The translations under genes were made by a program, and so were the position numbers. Of a stretch of DNA of 43,942 nucleotides, positions 11,585 to 20,043 are shown piece by piece. This DNA comes from an uncultured Ectothiorhodospiraceae bacterium. Lineage in GTDB: Bacteria > Pseudomonadota > Gammaproteobacteria > JAABTG01. A model generated the notes under the pieces. That model was not told the DNA's origin and ran no database searches. It saw nothing but the letters and a program-made list of their open reading frames with translations. The stretch lies in NCBI GenBank assembly GCA_937867305.1, contig CALMKJ010000137.1, forward strand, positions 1 through 43,942, given 5' to 3'. Each line of letters opens with the position of its first letter. Positions within the stretch are counted from its first letter, which is position 1.

Positions 11585-12384
11585 CCGAAGAACGTCGCGA
11601 CCGCCGCCTCCAGGGTCTCGCGCAGGTCCGGGTCGTCGGTGAGGGGGCGCACCAGGGTCATGGAGCAGGCCGCGCGCGCCTCGATGCCCCGGGCGATCAG
11701 GCTCCCCGCGTAGACCAGGAGCCGGGTGGAGACCCCTTCGTCGAGCCCGTGCCCCTTCAGGTTGCGCGCCCGCTGGGCGACCTGCACCAGCTTCTCCGCC
11801 GTCGCGGCGTCCACGCCGCTCTCGTGGGCCACCACCTCCACTTCCACCTCGAGCGGGGGGTAGCCGAAGTCGATGGCCCCGAAGCGCTGCTTGGTCGACT
11901 GCTTCAGGTCCTTCATCAGGCTCTGGTAGCCGGGGTTGTAGGAGATGACGAGCTGGAAGTCGGGGTGCGCGCGCACGAGCTCGCCCTTCTTGTCGAGCGG
12001 GAGCTGGCGCCGGTGGTCGGTGAGCGGGTGGATGACCACCGTGGTGTCCTGGCGGGCCTCGACGACCTCGTCCAGATAGCAGATGGCGCCGATCCGAGCG
12101 GCGGTCGTGAGCGGGCCGTCCTGCCAGCGCGTGCCCGAGACGTCGAGCAGGAACCGCCCCACCAGGTCCGAGGCGGTCATGTCCTCGTTGCAGGCCACGC
12201 TCACCAGCGGCCGGCCGAGCCTCCAGGCCATGTACTCCACGAAGCGCGACTTGCCGGCCCCGGTCGGGCCCTTCAGCATCACCGGCATGCGCGCCCCGTA
12301 GGCCGCCTCGTAGAGGGCGACCTCGTCGGCGACGGGGCGGTAGTAGGGCTCCGCGCCCACCAGGTACGGATCGCGCTCGCTCAC
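11581..12384 (-). CDS. cbbQ: CbbQ, AAA+ (MoxR-type) RuBisCO activase ATPase (267 aa)
   Basis: Hexameric ATPase that remodels RuBisCO together with CbbO. Walker A GPTGAGKS lies at residues 39-46 and Walker B CYLDEV near 105. The MoxR/CbbQ hallmark [16 protein letters not shown] and the sensor-1 region VISYNPGYQ follow. I use the GTG at 12384 because it gives the standard CbbQ N-terminus (SERDPYLVG) and overlaps the cbbS stop in GTGA. An ATG further upstream would only add residues translated out of frame from cbbS. Presence of cbbQ/cbbO behind cbbLS marks this as the non-carboxysomal IAq type. Confidence 0.95.
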   Translation of the reverse strand: MSERDPYLVGAEPYYRPVADEVALYEAAYGARMPVMLKGPTGAGKSRFVEYMAWRLGRPLVSVACNEDMTASDLVGRFLLDVSGTRWQDGPLTTAARIGAICYLDEVVEARQDTTVVIHPLTDHRRQLPLDKKGELVRAHPDFQLVISYNPGYQSLMKDLKQSTKQRFGAIDFGYPPLEVEVEVVAHESGVDAATAEKLVQVAQRARNLKGHGLDEGVSTRLLVYAGSLIARGIEARAACSMTLVRPLTDDPDLRETLEAAVATFFG

Positions 12385-12746
12385 CGCGGCTCCTGCAGTG
12401 GCGCCCGGAAGACCACCATCGCGGTGCCCTGGGACTGGGCGAAATTGTCGTAGCCCACGAGGCGCACGTGGTGATTCGGGTGCGCCCGATGACAGGCCTC
12501 GGCCTCGGCCAGGATGCGGTCGACGACGGTCTCGCCGAACATCGGCAGCTTCCACATGTACCAGTAGTGATCGAAGGCGTTCTCCGGCTCGGTGTGCTCG
12601 ATGGCCGGGTTCCAGCCCTTCTTCACGATGTACTCCACCTGCTTGCGGATCTGCTCCGGGGTCATCGGCGGCAGGTAGGAGAAGGTCTCGAACTTGCGGC
12701 TCTTCGGGTCGCTCAGGCTCGACTGGTAGTCCTGCATCTCGCTCAT
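12381..12746 (-). CDS. cbbS: RuBisCO small subunit, form IA (121 aa)
   Basis: Small subunit of ribulose-1,5-bisphosphate carboxylase/oxygenase, needed to assemble the L8S8 holoenzyme. The sequence shows the canonical [44 protein letters not shown], and [20 protein letters not shown]. Length and motifs are those of form IA small subunits. It follows cbbL after 74 nt that contain a strong hairpin, and overlaps cbbQ by four bases. Confidence 0.97.
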   Translation of the reverse strand: MSEMQDYQSSLSDPKSRKFETFSYLPPMTPEQIRKQVEYIVKKGWNPAIEHTEPENAFDHYWYMWKLPMFGETVVDRILAEAEACHRAHPNHHVRLVGYDNFAQSQGTAMVVFRAPLQEPR

Positions 12747-12779
12747 GGTGTCTCGGCCTCCCGGCTCATCCGTCCCGGC

Positions 12780-12821
12780 GGCGCGCCCGGGGGCCCCAAC
12801 GGCCCCGGGCCGCGGCGCGCC
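12780..12821 (-). other. Strong imperfect hairpin in the cbbL-cbbS spacer
   Basis: GGCGCGCC at 12780-12787 pairs with the complementary copy at 12814-12821. A second GC-rich stem (GGGGCC with GGCCCC) lies inside it around an AAC loop, with a bulge of about four bases. The hairpin starts directly at the cbbL stop codon, and no T-run follows on the minus strand. It could act as an mRNA stabiliser for cbbL or a partial attenuator setting the L:S ratio; this role is inference. Confidence 0.55.
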
Positions 12822-14242
12822 TACTTGTGCGCGACGTCGAGCTTGTCGACGGTGTCGAACTCGAACTTGATCTCCTTCCAGGTCTCCATCGCCATCTTCA
12901 GCTCGGGGCTGTGGCGCGCAGCGCCGGCCAGCACCTCCCGGCCCTCCTTCTCGACGGGGCGGCCCTGGTTGCGGGCCTCCACGCAGGCCTCCAGCGCCAC
13001 GCGGTTCGCCGCCGCGCCTGCCGCGTTGCCCCAGGGGTGCCCGAGGGTGCCACCGCCGAACTGCAGCACCGAGTCGTCGCCGAAGATGGAGAGCAGCGCC
13101 GGCATGTGCCAGACGTGGATTCCGCCCGAGGCGACCGCGAACACCCCCGGCATCGACCCCCAGTCCTGGTCGAAGAAGATGCCCCGGCTGCGGTCCTCGG
13201 CGATGTGCTTCTCGCGCAGCAGGTCGATCCAGCCCAGGGTGGAGGCGCGGTCGCCCTCGAGCTTGCCCACCACGGTGCCGGTGTGCAGGTGGTCGCCGCC
13301 CGAGAGGCGCAGGATCTTGGTGAGCACGCGGAAGTGGATGCCGTGGTGCGGGTTGCGGTCGAGCACCGCGTGCATCGCGCGGTGGATGTGCAGCAACACC
13401 CCGTTGTCCCGGCACCAGTTGGCGAGGCCCGTGTTGGCGCAGAACCCGCCGGTGATGAAGTCGTGCATGATGATGGGCGCGCCGAGCTCCTTGGCGTACT
13501 CCGCGCGCTTGTACATCTCCTCGGGCGTCGGGGCGGTGACGTTCAGATAGTGGCCCTTGCGCTCGCCGGTCTCCTCCTCGGCCTTGTCGACGGCGTCCAT
13601 GACGAAATCGAAGCGCTGGCGCCAGCGCATGAAGGGCTGGCTGTTGACGTTCTCGTCGTCCTTGGTGAAGTCGAGCCCCCCGCGCAGGCACTCGTACACC
13701 GCGCGCCCGTAGTTCTTCGCCGAGAGTCCGAGCTTCGGCTTGATGGTGCAGCCGAGCAGCGGGCGGCCGTACTTGTTCAGGATGTCGCGCTCGACCTGGA
13801 TGCCGTGGGGCGGCCCGCCGCAGGTCATCACGTAGGCGATGGGGAAGCGCACGTCCTCCAGGCGCAGGGCGCGCACGGCCTTGAAGCCGAACACGTTGCC
13901 GACGAGCGAGGTGAAGACGTTCACCACCGAGCCTTCCTCGAAGAGGTCGATGGGGTAGGCGACGAAGGCGTAGAAGCAGGTGTCGTCGCCCGGCACGTCC
14001 TCGATGCGGTAGGCGCGGCCCTTGTAGTAGTCGAGGTCGGTCAGCAGGTCGGTCCAGACCGTGGTCCAGGTGCCGGTGGAGGACTCGGCGGCGACCGCGG
14101 CGGCGGCCTCCTCGCGGGGCACGCCCGGCTGGGGCGTGATCTTGAAACAGGCGAGCAGGTCGGTGTCCACCGGCGTGTACTCCGGCATCCAGTACGTCTC
14201 GCGGTATTCCTTCACCCCTGCCTTGTAGGTCTTCACGGCCAT
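12821..14242 (-). CDS. cbbL: RuBisCO large subunit, form IA (473 aa)
   Basis: Catalytic subunit fixing CO2 onto ribulose-1,5-bisphosphate. The active-site segment [17 protein letters not shown] carries the carbamylated Lys and its Asp/Glu neighbours. [11 protein letters not shown] contains the first catalytic Lys, and [11 protein letters not shown] is loop 6. The start [18 protein letters not shown] is the usual form IA N-terminus and the length is normal. Its ATG is only 3 nt beyond the pepP stop. The ribosome site GGGAGG (14256-14251) lies inside the last codons of pepP, so translation of the two genes is likely coupled. No carboxysome shell genes accompany it; cbbQ and cbbO do. Confidence 0.98.
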   Translation of the reverse strand: MAVKTYKAGVKEYRETYWMPEYTPVDTDLLACFKITPQPGVPREEAAAAVAAESSTGTWTTVWTDLLTDLDYYKGRAYRIEDVPGDDTCFYAFVAYPIDLFEEGSVVNVFTSLVGNVFGFKAVRALRLEDVRFPIAYVMTCGGPPHGIQVERDILNKYGRPLLGCTIKPKLGLSAKNYGRAVYECLRGGLDFTKDDENVNSQPFMRWRQRFDFVMDAVDKAEEETGERKGHYLNVTAPTPEEMYKRAEYAKELGAPIIMHDFITGGFCANTGLANWCRDNGVLLHIHRAMHAVLDRNPHHGIHFRVLTKILRLSGGDHLHTGTVVGKLEGDRASTLGWIDLLREKHIAEDRSRGIFFDQDWGSMPGVFAVASGGIHVWHMPALLSIFGDDSVLQFGGGTLGHPWGNAAGAAANRVALEACVEARNQGRPVEKEGREVLAGAARHSPELKMAMETWKEIKFEFDTVDKLDVAHK

Positions 14243-14245
14243 CGC

Positions 14246-15613
14246 TCATCCCTCCCGGGGGAGATGTTTTCTTTCCGAGGCCACCGCGCCGGCCGAGGCC
14301 ATCACGGCCTCGATGTCCGCGACGGTCTTCGGCACGGCGCGGGTCAGGACCTCGCAGCCGTCTCTGGTGACGAGAACGTCGTCCTCGATCCGAATCCCGA
14401 TGCCCCACCAGCGCCGGGGCACGCCGCGCGCGCCCGGCGCCACGTACAGCCCCGGCTCCACGGTCATGGTCATGCCGGGCTCCAGCACCCGCCACTCACC
14501 GTCGACCTTGTAGTCGCCCACGTCGTGGACGTCCATGCCGAGCCAGTGTCCGGTGCGGTGCATGTAGAAGGGCTTGTAGGCCTCCTCCTTGACCAGCCGC
14601 GGCACGCGGCCCTTGAGCAGCCCCAGGTCCACGAGGCCCCGGGTGATGACGGCGACGGCCGCCTCGTGGGGCTCGTTCCAGTGGTTGCCCGGGCGCACCT
14701 TCGCGATCGCAGCCTCCTGGGCCTCCAGCACCAGCTCGTAGAGGCCGCGCTGGGGCGAGGTGAAGCGCCCGTTGACGGGGAACGTTCGGGTGATGTCGGC
14801 CGCGTAGTACTCGTACTCCGCGCCCGCGTCGATGAGGAGCAGGTCACCGTCGCGCAGGGGGTCGCGGTTCTCCGTGTAGTGCAGGATCACCCCGTTCTCG
14901 CCGCTGCCGACGATGGGGGCGTAGGCGGAGGCGCGGCAGCCCCCGCTCATGAAGGCGTGCACGAGTTCCGCCTCCACCTGGTACTCGGTCATCCCCGGGC
15001 GCGCCACCTGCATCGCCCGCAGGTGGGCCGCCGCGGTGACCTCGGCCGCGCGGCGCATCAGGCGCAGCTCCCCGGCGCTCTTGATGAGGCGCATCTCGTG
15101 CACCAGCTGGTCGAGGGCCACGAACTCCCCCGGCACGCTCACCCCGGCACGCGCCCGGCTGCGCACGCGGCTCACCCAGCCCATCACCTGCTGGTCGACC
15201 TCCGGGTACACGCCCATCGCGTAGAACACCCGGTCGCGGTTCTCGATGAGCCCCGGGACGATGTCGTCGATGTCCCCGATGGGAAACGCGTCGTCCGCGC
15301 CGTAGTCCGCGCACGCGCCCTCGAGACCCGCCCGGCGCCCGTTCCAGACCTCCTTCGCCAGGTCGCGCTCGCGCACGAAGAGCAGGTACTCGCCCTCGGG
15401 CCGCCCGGGGACCAGCACCATCACCGCCTCGGGCTCCGGGAACCCCGTCAGGTAGTAGAAGTCGCTGTCCGGGCGGAAGGCGTACTCCACGTCGCGGTTG
15501 CGCATGCGCACCGGAGCGGTGAAGAGGATGGCGACGCTGTTCTCGTCCATCTGGCGCATCAACGACTTGCGCCGGCGTGCGAACTCCTTGCGCTCGAGGG
15601 TGAGCCCGATCAT
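14246..15613 (-). CDS. pepP: Xaa-Pro aminopeptidase PepP (455 aa)
   Basis: Dinuclear manganese enzyme of the pita-bread fold that removes N-terminal residues before proline. The N-terminal domain has [13 protein letters not shown] and [14 protein letters not shown]. Metal ligands are visible in [18 protein letters not shown] (two Asp), [16 protein letters not shown] (His), TVEPGLYV (Glu) and [11 protein letters not shown] (Glu). Slightly longer than E. coli PepP (441 aa). The ATG overlaps the ygfB stop in TGATG. In most gammaproteobacteria pepP is followed by ubiH; here it is followed after 3 nt by cbbL. Confidence 0.95.
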   Translation of the reverse strand: MIGLTLERKEFARRRKSLMRQMDENSVAILFTAPVRMRNRDVEYAFRPDSDFYYLTGFPEPEAVMVLVPGRPEGEYLLFVRERDLAKEVWNGRRAGLEGACADYGADDAFPIGDIDDIVPGLIENRDRVFYAMGVYPEVDQQVMGWVSRVRSRARAGVSVPGEFVALDQLVHEMRLIKSAGELRLMRRAAEVTAAAHLRAMQVARPGMTEYQVEAELVHAFMSGGCRASAYAPIVGSGENGVILHYTENRDPLRDGDLLLIDAGAEYEYYAADITRTFPVNGRFTSPQRGLYELVLEAQEAAIAKVRPGNHWNEPHEAAVAVITRGLVDLGLLKGRVPRLVKEEAYKPFYMHRTGHWLGMDVHDVGDYKVDGEWRVLEPGMTMTVEPGLYVAPGARGVPRRWWGIGIRIEDDVLVTRDGCEVLTRAVPKTVADIEAVMASAGAVASERKHLPREG

Positions 15614-16173
15614 CAGTGCAGTGTCGGGTGCTCCGCGCGGTCACGCTCGCGCAGGTCCTCGTAGAGCAGCATGACGGAGACCCGCACGAACTCGCTCACG
15701 TCGAAGAAGGCCCGCTCGTCCTCCTCCCCTTCGGCCTCGGGGTCGAGCTGGCTGACCTCCGTCAACTCCTCCAGCACCTCGCGCGCCTGGGGGCTGAGGG
15801 ATGCGTCGTCCCTCAGCCCCGCGACCCCGAGTCCATAGAGAAACGCGTTGCACCAGTGGATCAGAGCCTCGGTGCGCAGCATGAGCGCCGCGTCGTCCGC
15901 GGGCAGGAAGAGCTGCAGCCCAACCTCCTCGCCGGCCAGCGCGGCGGCACTGGCCCCGCGCAGGCGCGCCAGCAGCTCCCGCGCCCCGGCGGGGTCCGTC
16001 CCGCCCTCCGGGCTCTCGGACACCACCTCCCCGATCCAGCGGTCGTCGGACACCGCCGGGTCGACACAGAGCATCCCGCAGATGAGCCCGTGGCTCTCGG
16101 CGGGGCTCATCTCGGATTCGGCTTGGCGCAGCGCAGACTCCAGCGCTTCGTAGGTGGGCTCGTGGTCGGTCAC
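15613..16173 (-). CDS. ygfB: YgfB/UPF0149 family protein (186 aa)
   Basis: UPF0149 proteins are small, acidic, helical proteins usually encoded immediately before pepP; their general function is unclear, although a YgfB protein has been linked to antibiotic-response regulation in Pseudomonas. Typical features here are the N-terminal YEALESALRQAESEMSPAESHGLICGMLC, the central IHWCNAFLYGLG, and the C-terminal FVRVSVMLLYEDL. The gene starts with GTG at 16173; no better ATG is available. It is divergent from the TIGR02449-zapA genes, and the promoter in front of it is probably the one that feeds pepP and cbbLSQO. Confidence 0.9.
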   Translation of the reverse strand: MTDHEPTYEALESALRQAESEMSPAESHGLICGMLCVDPAVSDDRWIGEVVSESPEGGTDPAGARELLARLRGASAAALAGEEVGLQLFLPADDAALMLRTEALIHWCNAFLYGLGVAGLRDDASLSPQAREVLEELTEVSQLDPEAEGEEDERAFFDVSEFVRVSVMLLYEDLRERDRAEHPTLH

Positions 16174-16209
16174 GGTCGGCTTACCTTCGGCGAGGGTGGC
16201 TCCAGGGCT

Positions 16210-16238
16210 ATGCTAGCACCGCCCCACGGGCGCCCCAA
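16210..16238 (-). promoter_or_regulatory. Predicted promoter of the ygfB-pepP-cbbLSQO operon
   Basis: On the minus strand TTGGGG (16238-16233) and TAGCAT (16215-16210) are spaced by 17 nt, giving a reasonable sigma70 pair. Transcription would start near 16203, about 30 nt before the ygfB GTG. Genes downstream are linked by overlaps or very short gaps as far as cbbL, so this is the best visible candidate for driving RuBisCO. A promoter inside pepP cannot be ruled out. Confidence 0.5.
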
Positions 16239-16278
16239 CCACCGCCCGTCTGCAGGAAAAGCGTGACGGCGCGCGCCG

Positions 16279-16307
16279 TTGACCCCCTCAGGCCCGGGTT
16301 CTATAGT
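16279..16307 (+). promoter_or_regulatory. Predicted promoter of the TIGR02449-zapA operon
   Basis: TTGACC (16279-16284) and TATAGT (16302-16307) are separated by exactly 17 nt and each match five of six consensus positions. Transcription would start near 16314, about 75 nt before the small coiled-coil gene. Confidence 0.75.
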
Positions 16308-16390
16308 GCCGATAAAACGACCAGATGGCGCACGGCTCGGGATCCCGTCCGAGGGACGGACCGCAGACCGGAGCCCACACCGGGGAACCC

Positions 16391-16594
16391 ATGGACACGC
16401 CGGACATCAAGGCGCTCGAGCAACTCGTGGACGAGTTGATCGCCAGGAGCAAACGTCTCGCCGACGAGAACCGCGCCCTGCGCAATCAGCACACGCACCT
16501 GCTGACCGAGCGCGCGGCCCTCATCGAGAAGACGGAGCACGCGCGCAATCGGGTCGAGTCCATGATCGCCCGCCTGAAGTCCATGGAGATGTGA
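16391..16594 (+). CDS. TIGR02449-family small coiled-coil protein upstream of zapA (67 aa)
   Basis: A short, highly charged protein with heptad-like spacing throughout (ALEQLVDELIARSKRLADEN and onward), almost certainly one long coiled coil. Proteins of this type (TIGR02449) lie directly before zapA in many gammaproteobacteria, and a ZapB-like role in division-ring organisation has been suggested by position and shape only. I chose the ATG at 16391 because coiled-coil sequence starts there; an upstream ATG at 16325 would add a Gly/Pro/Arg-rich segment that does not look conserved. It ends one base before the zapA start. Confidence 0.8.
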   Translation: MDTPDIKALEQLVDELIARSKRLADENRALRNQHTHLLTERAALIEKTEHARNRVESMIARLKSMEM

Positions 16595-16595
16595 A

Positions 16596-16913
16596 GTGCC
16601 AGAGTCGAGCACCCCGATCTCCATCCGCATCCTCGACAAGGAATACACGGTGGGCTGTCCGCCGAGCGAGCGTGACGCCCTCTTGCAGGCCGCCCAGCTG
16701 CTGGACCACAAGATGCGCGAGATGCGCGACGGGGGGCGGGTCATCGGGGCCGAGCGGGTCGCCGTGATCACCGCGCTCAACCTCGCGCACGAACTGCTCC
16801 AGGACCGCCGCCGCCACGATATTCTCGCCGACGCGGTCGGCGCGGGAATGCAGCGGATCCAGGGCAAGCTCGAGCTCGCGCTGCGCAGTGACAGCAGCGG
16901 ACAAACGGTTTAG
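16596..16913 (+). CDS. zapA: Cell division protein ZapA (105 aa)
   Basis: ZapA binds and cross-links FtsZ filaments at mid-cell. The N-terminal beta-hairpin ISIRILDKEYTVGCPPSERDALLQAAQLLDHKMREMR and the following VAVITALNLAHELL helix are the family signature, and a coiled coil makes up the rest. It starts with GTG, one base after the preceding gene's stop. The 6S RNA promoter lies inside its 3' end, and the order zapA - ssrS - fau is conserved in gammaproteobacteria. Confidence 0.92.
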   Translation: MPESSTPISIRILDKEYTVGCPPSERDALLQAAQLLDHKMREMRDGGRVIGAERVAVITALNLAHELLQDRRRHDILADAVGAGMQRIQGKLELALRSDSSGQTV

Positions 16914-16916
16914 AGT
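16888..16916 (+). promoter_or_regulatory. Predicted promoter of the 6S RNA gene
   Basis: GTGACA (16888-16893, five of six to TTGACA) and TAGAGT (16911-16916, four of six) are spaced by 17 nt. The predicted start (about 16922-16924) falls exactly at the 5' end of the 6S RNA. The promoter overlaps the last codons of zapA. Confidence 0.65.
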
Positions 16917-16921
16917 GCTTT

Positions 16922-17108
16922 TCGTCCCCTGTGGTGTTCGCAAAGAGATCCAGTACTCTTTGAGCCTATATCACAGCCCTCGGGGGTCGGCTCTCGGCGT
17001 CGTTGTGCATGTCCGCCTCGCTGCGGAAAGCCTGAAACGCCGAACCATTCCCCCTAGTTGAACTTCGGTTCAAGGGGGCAGGATCTCGGTCGGCACCTAC
17101 GGGGGACA
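16922..17108 (+). ncRNA. ssrS: 6S RNA
   Basis: 6S RNA binds the sigma70 RNA polymerase holoenzyme by imitating an open promoter and lowers transcription in stationary phase. The ends pair (GTCCCC at 16924 with GGGGAC ending at 17107). The conserved segments GTGGTGTTCGCAA, CTTTGAGCC, GTTGTGCATGTCCG, GGAAAGCCTGAAACGCCG, AGTTGAACTTCGGTTCAAGG and GGATCTCGGTCGGCACCTA appear in the same order as in the E. coli RNA. Length of about 187 nt agrees with the E. coli 184 nt. Its position between zapA and fau is the classical one, and fau is likely on the same primary transcript. Confidence 0.93.
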
Positions 17109-17165
17109 CCTCATCAAGGCACGCCGCACGCTGAGCCGAGCCCGATCCATCCGGACCTGCCCGCG

Positions 17166-17750
17166 GTGATCCCCTCGAGAGACCTGCGCCGGGCGTTGCG
17201 GGAGCAGCGCCGGCGGTTGGACCCGGCCACCCGGGCGCACGCGAGCGCGCGCGTCTGCCGGGCCCTCGCCGCGACCGGGGCCTTCCACCGGGCGCGCCGC
17301 CTGGCGGTGTACCTGTCCCGGGGAGGCGAGGTGGACCTCACGGCCCTGGTCATCCGGGCCTGGAAGGCCGGCAAGCGCTGTTACCTGCCGGTGGTCGAGC
17401 GGGGGCGCCTGCGCTTCCTGCCCTACGCGCCCGACACGGTCCTACGCCCGAACCGGTTCGGCATCCCCGAGCCGGCGGAGACGGCCAGTCGCCAGGTGCC
17501 CGCCTCCGCCCTCGACCTGGTGGTGCTGCCCCTCGTCGCCTTCGACGCCGCAGGCAACCGCCTCGGGATGGGCGGTGGCTACTACGACCGCACCTTCGCG
17601 TTCTCCCACCGGCGCCTGCGCTGGAGGCGGCCGGTCCTGATCGGGGCCGCGTACGGCTTCCAACGGGTCCCCGCGCTCGCCGTGAGCCCGTGGGACGTCC
17701 CCCTCGACGCCGCCGCCACCGAGGGCGGCCTGGAGTGGTTCCGCCGATGA
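17166..17750 (+). CDS. fau: 5-formyltetrahydrofolate cyclo-ligase (194 aa)
   Basis: Converts 5-formyl-THF to 5,10-methenyl-THF with ATP, clearing an inhibitory folate. The N-terminal RRALREQRRRLDP, the central RCYLPVVERGRLRF and FGIPEP, and the signature GNRLGMGGGYYDR are visible. I place the start at GTG 17166, where homology begins and which lies 58 nt beyond the 6S RNA; the open frame further upstream would run through the 6S gene. It overlaps corA by four bases (ATGA). Confidence 0.92.
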   Translation: MIPSRDLRRALREQRRRLDPATRAHASARVCRALAATGAFHRARRLAVYLSRGGEVDLTALVIRAWKAGKRCYLPVVERGRLRFLPYAPDTVLRPNRFGIPEPAETASRQVPASALDLVVLPLVAFDAAGNRLGMGGGYYDRTFAFSHRRLRWRRPVLIGAAYGFQRVPALAVSPWDVPLDAAATEGGLEWFRR

Positions 17751-18880
17751 CACACCGCAGGAAGAATCACGGACCCTCGGAACGGCCCCGCCGGAACCGC
17801 TTCGGCCGCGCCCTCGGCCGCCCGGGCAAGGCGCCCGGGATCGAGCCCCACGAGCTTCCGGGCCTCGCCCGGGGCGACGCCCCGGTCACGGTCACCTGCG
17901 TCGACTACTGCCCGGAGCAGGCTCGCGTCGAGCGGGTGGACGACGTGCGCAGCTTCCTCGCCACTCACCGCCCCGAGTGGTCGAGCGTGCGCTGGATCGA
18001 CGTGGTGGGGGTGGGGGACCCGACGCTCCTGCGCGCGCTCGCCGAGAAGTACGAGCTGCACCCGCTCGCCGTGGAGGACGTGGTGAACCGCGGGCAGCGC
18101 CCGAAGGCCGAAGACTACCCCGCCTCGGCGGAGCATCCCGGGCGCCTGTTCGTGGTGGTTCGGCTGGTGGACCGGGTGGACGGCAACCTGAGCACCGAGC
18201 AGGTGAGCCTCTTCCTCGGCCGCGACACCGTGCTCAGCTTTCGCGCACGCGGTCCGGAGCCGTTCGTGCCCATCGTTCAGCGCATCGAGACCCCCAACTC
18301 ACGGCTGCGCCGCAGCGACGCGAGCTTCCTGCTCTACTGCCTGATCGACGCGGTCGTGGACCACTCGTTCCCCCTGCTGGAAGAGGTCTCCGACGGCCTC
18401 GAGGAGCTCGAGGAGGCGGTCTTCCAGGACCAGGCAGGCCGCGACGCGCCCCAGCGGCTCCACCGCATGAACCGGGAGCTGATGGTCCTGCGCCGCGTGA
18501 CCTGGCCCATGCGGGACCTGCTGGACAACCTGCACCGCGAGCACCACGAGTGCCTCTCCGACACGACGCGGACCTACCTGCGCGACGTGCACGACCACGT
18601 GGTGCGCATCCTCGACCTGCTGGAGACCTACCGCGAGCTCGCCTCCAACCTGGTGGAAATGCACATGGTCTCGGCCTCCAACCGCCTCGGCGACATCGTG
18701 AAGACGCTGACCATCATCAGCACCATCTTCGTCCCGCTGACCTTCCTCGCCGGCGTCTACGGCATGAACATGCCCATCCCGGAGAACGAGCACGCCTGGA
18801 CCTACCCGGCGTTCTGGATGGTGAGCGTCGGCATCGCCGGCGCCCTCCTCTACTGGTTCCGGCGCCGCGACTGGCTCTGA
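17747..18880 (+). CDS. corA: CorA-type divalent metal cation transporter (377 aa)
   Basis: Pentameric inner-membrane channel for Mg2+ (or Co2+/Ni2+/Zn2+ in subfamilies). A soluble alpha/beta domain of about 290 residues is followed by the long coiled stalk and two membrane helices. The channel signature YGMNMP lies near residues 338-343 between the helices (IISTIFVPLTFLAGVYGMNM, then FWMVSVGIAGALLYWF), and the end RRRDWL is basic. The first about 40 residues are a basic, Pro/Gly/Arg-rich extension. The ATG overlaps the fau stop. The gene ends 24 bases from the convergent pit gene. Confidence 0.92.
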   Translation: MTHRRKNHGPSERPRRNRFGRALGRPGKAPGIEPHELPGLARGDAPVTVTCVDYCPEQARVERVDDVRSFLATHRPEWSSVRWIDVVGVGDPTLLRALAEKYELHPLAVEDVVNRGQRPKAEDYPASAEHPGRLFVVVRLVDRVDGNLSTEQVSLFLGRDTVLSFRARGPEPFVPIVQRIETPNSRLRRSDASFLLYCLIDAVVDHSFPLLEEVSDGLEELEEAVFQDQAGRDAPQRLHRMNRELMVLRRVTWPMRDLLDNLHREHHECLSDTTRTYLRDVHDHVVRILDLLETYRELASNLVEMHMVSASNRLGDIVKTLTIISTIFVPLTFLAGVYGMNMPIPENEHAWTYPAFWMVSVGIAGALLYWFRRRDWL

Positions 18881-18904
18881 TCGACAGGGCCCGGCGGCGC
18901 GGGG

Positions 18905-20032
18905 TCAGGTCAGGCCGAAGACGTGCAGTAGCCGGAACAGCCCGTAGGCCATCCCGCCCGCGGCGGGGATGGTCAGGATCCAGGCCCACAGCATGCGCTC
19001 CACGACCGTCCAGCGGATGGCCGAGAAGCCCTTGGCAGCGCCGACGCCGAGGATGGCGGCGGAGATGTTGTGGGTGGTGGACAGGGGGATGCCGAGCGAG
19101 GAGGCGATGGTGATGATGGTGGCCGCGGACGTCTCGGCCGCGAAGCCGTGCACGGGCTGCAGCCGGACCATCTTGTGGCCGAGGGTGCGGATGATGCGCC
19201 AGCCGCCCACGGCGGTGCCCGCCGCCATGGTCACCGCGCAGGTGACCTTGATCCAGGTGTCGATGTCCCCGTGGGTGAGCGCCGCCTCGCTCGGGTGCAG
19301 CCAGGCGAGCCAGCCGGGCAGCCCGTCGAGCGTCCCTGCCTGCTGGGCGGAGACCAGGGCGAGGGCGATGATCCCCATCGTCTTCTGGGCGTCGTTCAGC
19401 CCGTGGGCCAGCCCCATGTAGCTGGCCGAGGCGAGCTGGGCCTTGCCGAAGAAGGCGTTGGCCCAGCGCGGCCGGGCGATGCGCCGCAACACCCCCGGGC
19501 TGAGCGACATCCCCCAGAACAGGGCGAAGACCAGGCCCATCAGCAGCAGCCCCACCGCGAACCCCAGCAAGGGACTGGTGATCATCGGCACCACGACCTT
19601 CCAGAGCACCCCCGCGCTGTGGTACCAGGGCTCCGCGGGCTGCGACCAGATGACCGCGCTCCAGCGCCCGTCGCTGGCGGCGATGGCCGCGCCCGCCAGC
19701 CCACCCACCAGGGCGTGGGAGGAGGAAGAGGGCAGGCCCACGTACCAGGTCGTCAGGTTCCAGACGATCCCGCCCGCCAGGGCGCACACGATCACCTGGG
19801 AGGTGACCTCGACGACCGCCTGGTCGATCAGGCCGGAGGCGATGGTCTTCGCCACCGCAGTGCCCCAGAGCGCGCCGATCAGGTTGGCGACCGCCGCCAG
19901 CCCGACCGCCTGCATCGGCGAGAGCACCTTGGTCGCGACCACGGTGGCGATGGAGTTCGCCGTGTCGTGGAAACCGTTGATGTATTCGAAGACGAGCGCG
20001 GTGACGAGCACCAGGATGAGGGTGGAGAGCAA
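18905..20032 (-). CDS. pit: PiT-family inorganic phosphate transporter (375 aa)
   Basis: Low-affinity cation-coupled phosphate permease of the inner membrane. The two inverted PiT signatures are present: EYINGFHDTANSIATVVATK near the start and GLAHGLNDAQKTMGIIAL in the second half. About ten hydrophobic segments and the conserved LPSSSSHALVGG and GIPLSTTHNISAAILG loops are visible. The likely start is TTG at 20032, preceded by GAGGGGG; no ATG gives a complete first membrane segment. It follows the DUF47 gene by 11 nt, the usual Pit/DUF47 pairing. Confidence 0.93.
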   Translation of the reverse strand: MLSTLILVLVTALVFEYINGFHDTANSIATVVATKVLSPMQAVGLAAVANLIGALWGTAVAKTIASGLIDQAVVEVTSQVIVCALAGGIVWNLTTWYVGLPSSSSHALVGGLAGAAIAASDGRWSAVIWSQPAEPWYHSAGVLWKVVVPMITSPLLGFAVGLLLMGLVFALFWGMSLSPGVLRRIARPRWANAFFGKAQLASASYMGLAHGLNDAQKTMGIIALALVSAQQAGTLDGLPGWLAWLHPSEAALTHGDIDTWIKVTCAVTMAAGTAVGGWRIIRTLGHKMVRLQPVHGFAAETSAATIITIASSLGIPLSTTHNISAAILGVGAAKGFSAIRWTVVERMLWAWILTIPAAGGMAYGLFRLLHVFGLT

Positions 20033-20043
20033 GGTCGTCCCCC

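Noticed and set aside
11581-14242. Carboxysomal RuBisCO operon
   Set aside because: No shell, CsoS2 or carboxysomal carbonic anhydrase genes follow cbbLS; cbbQ and cbbO mark the non-carboxysomal type.
17058-17165. Upstream extension of the formyl-THF cyclo-ligase coding region
   Set aside because: It would read through the 3' part of the 6S RNA gene and has no similarity to the family N-terminus.
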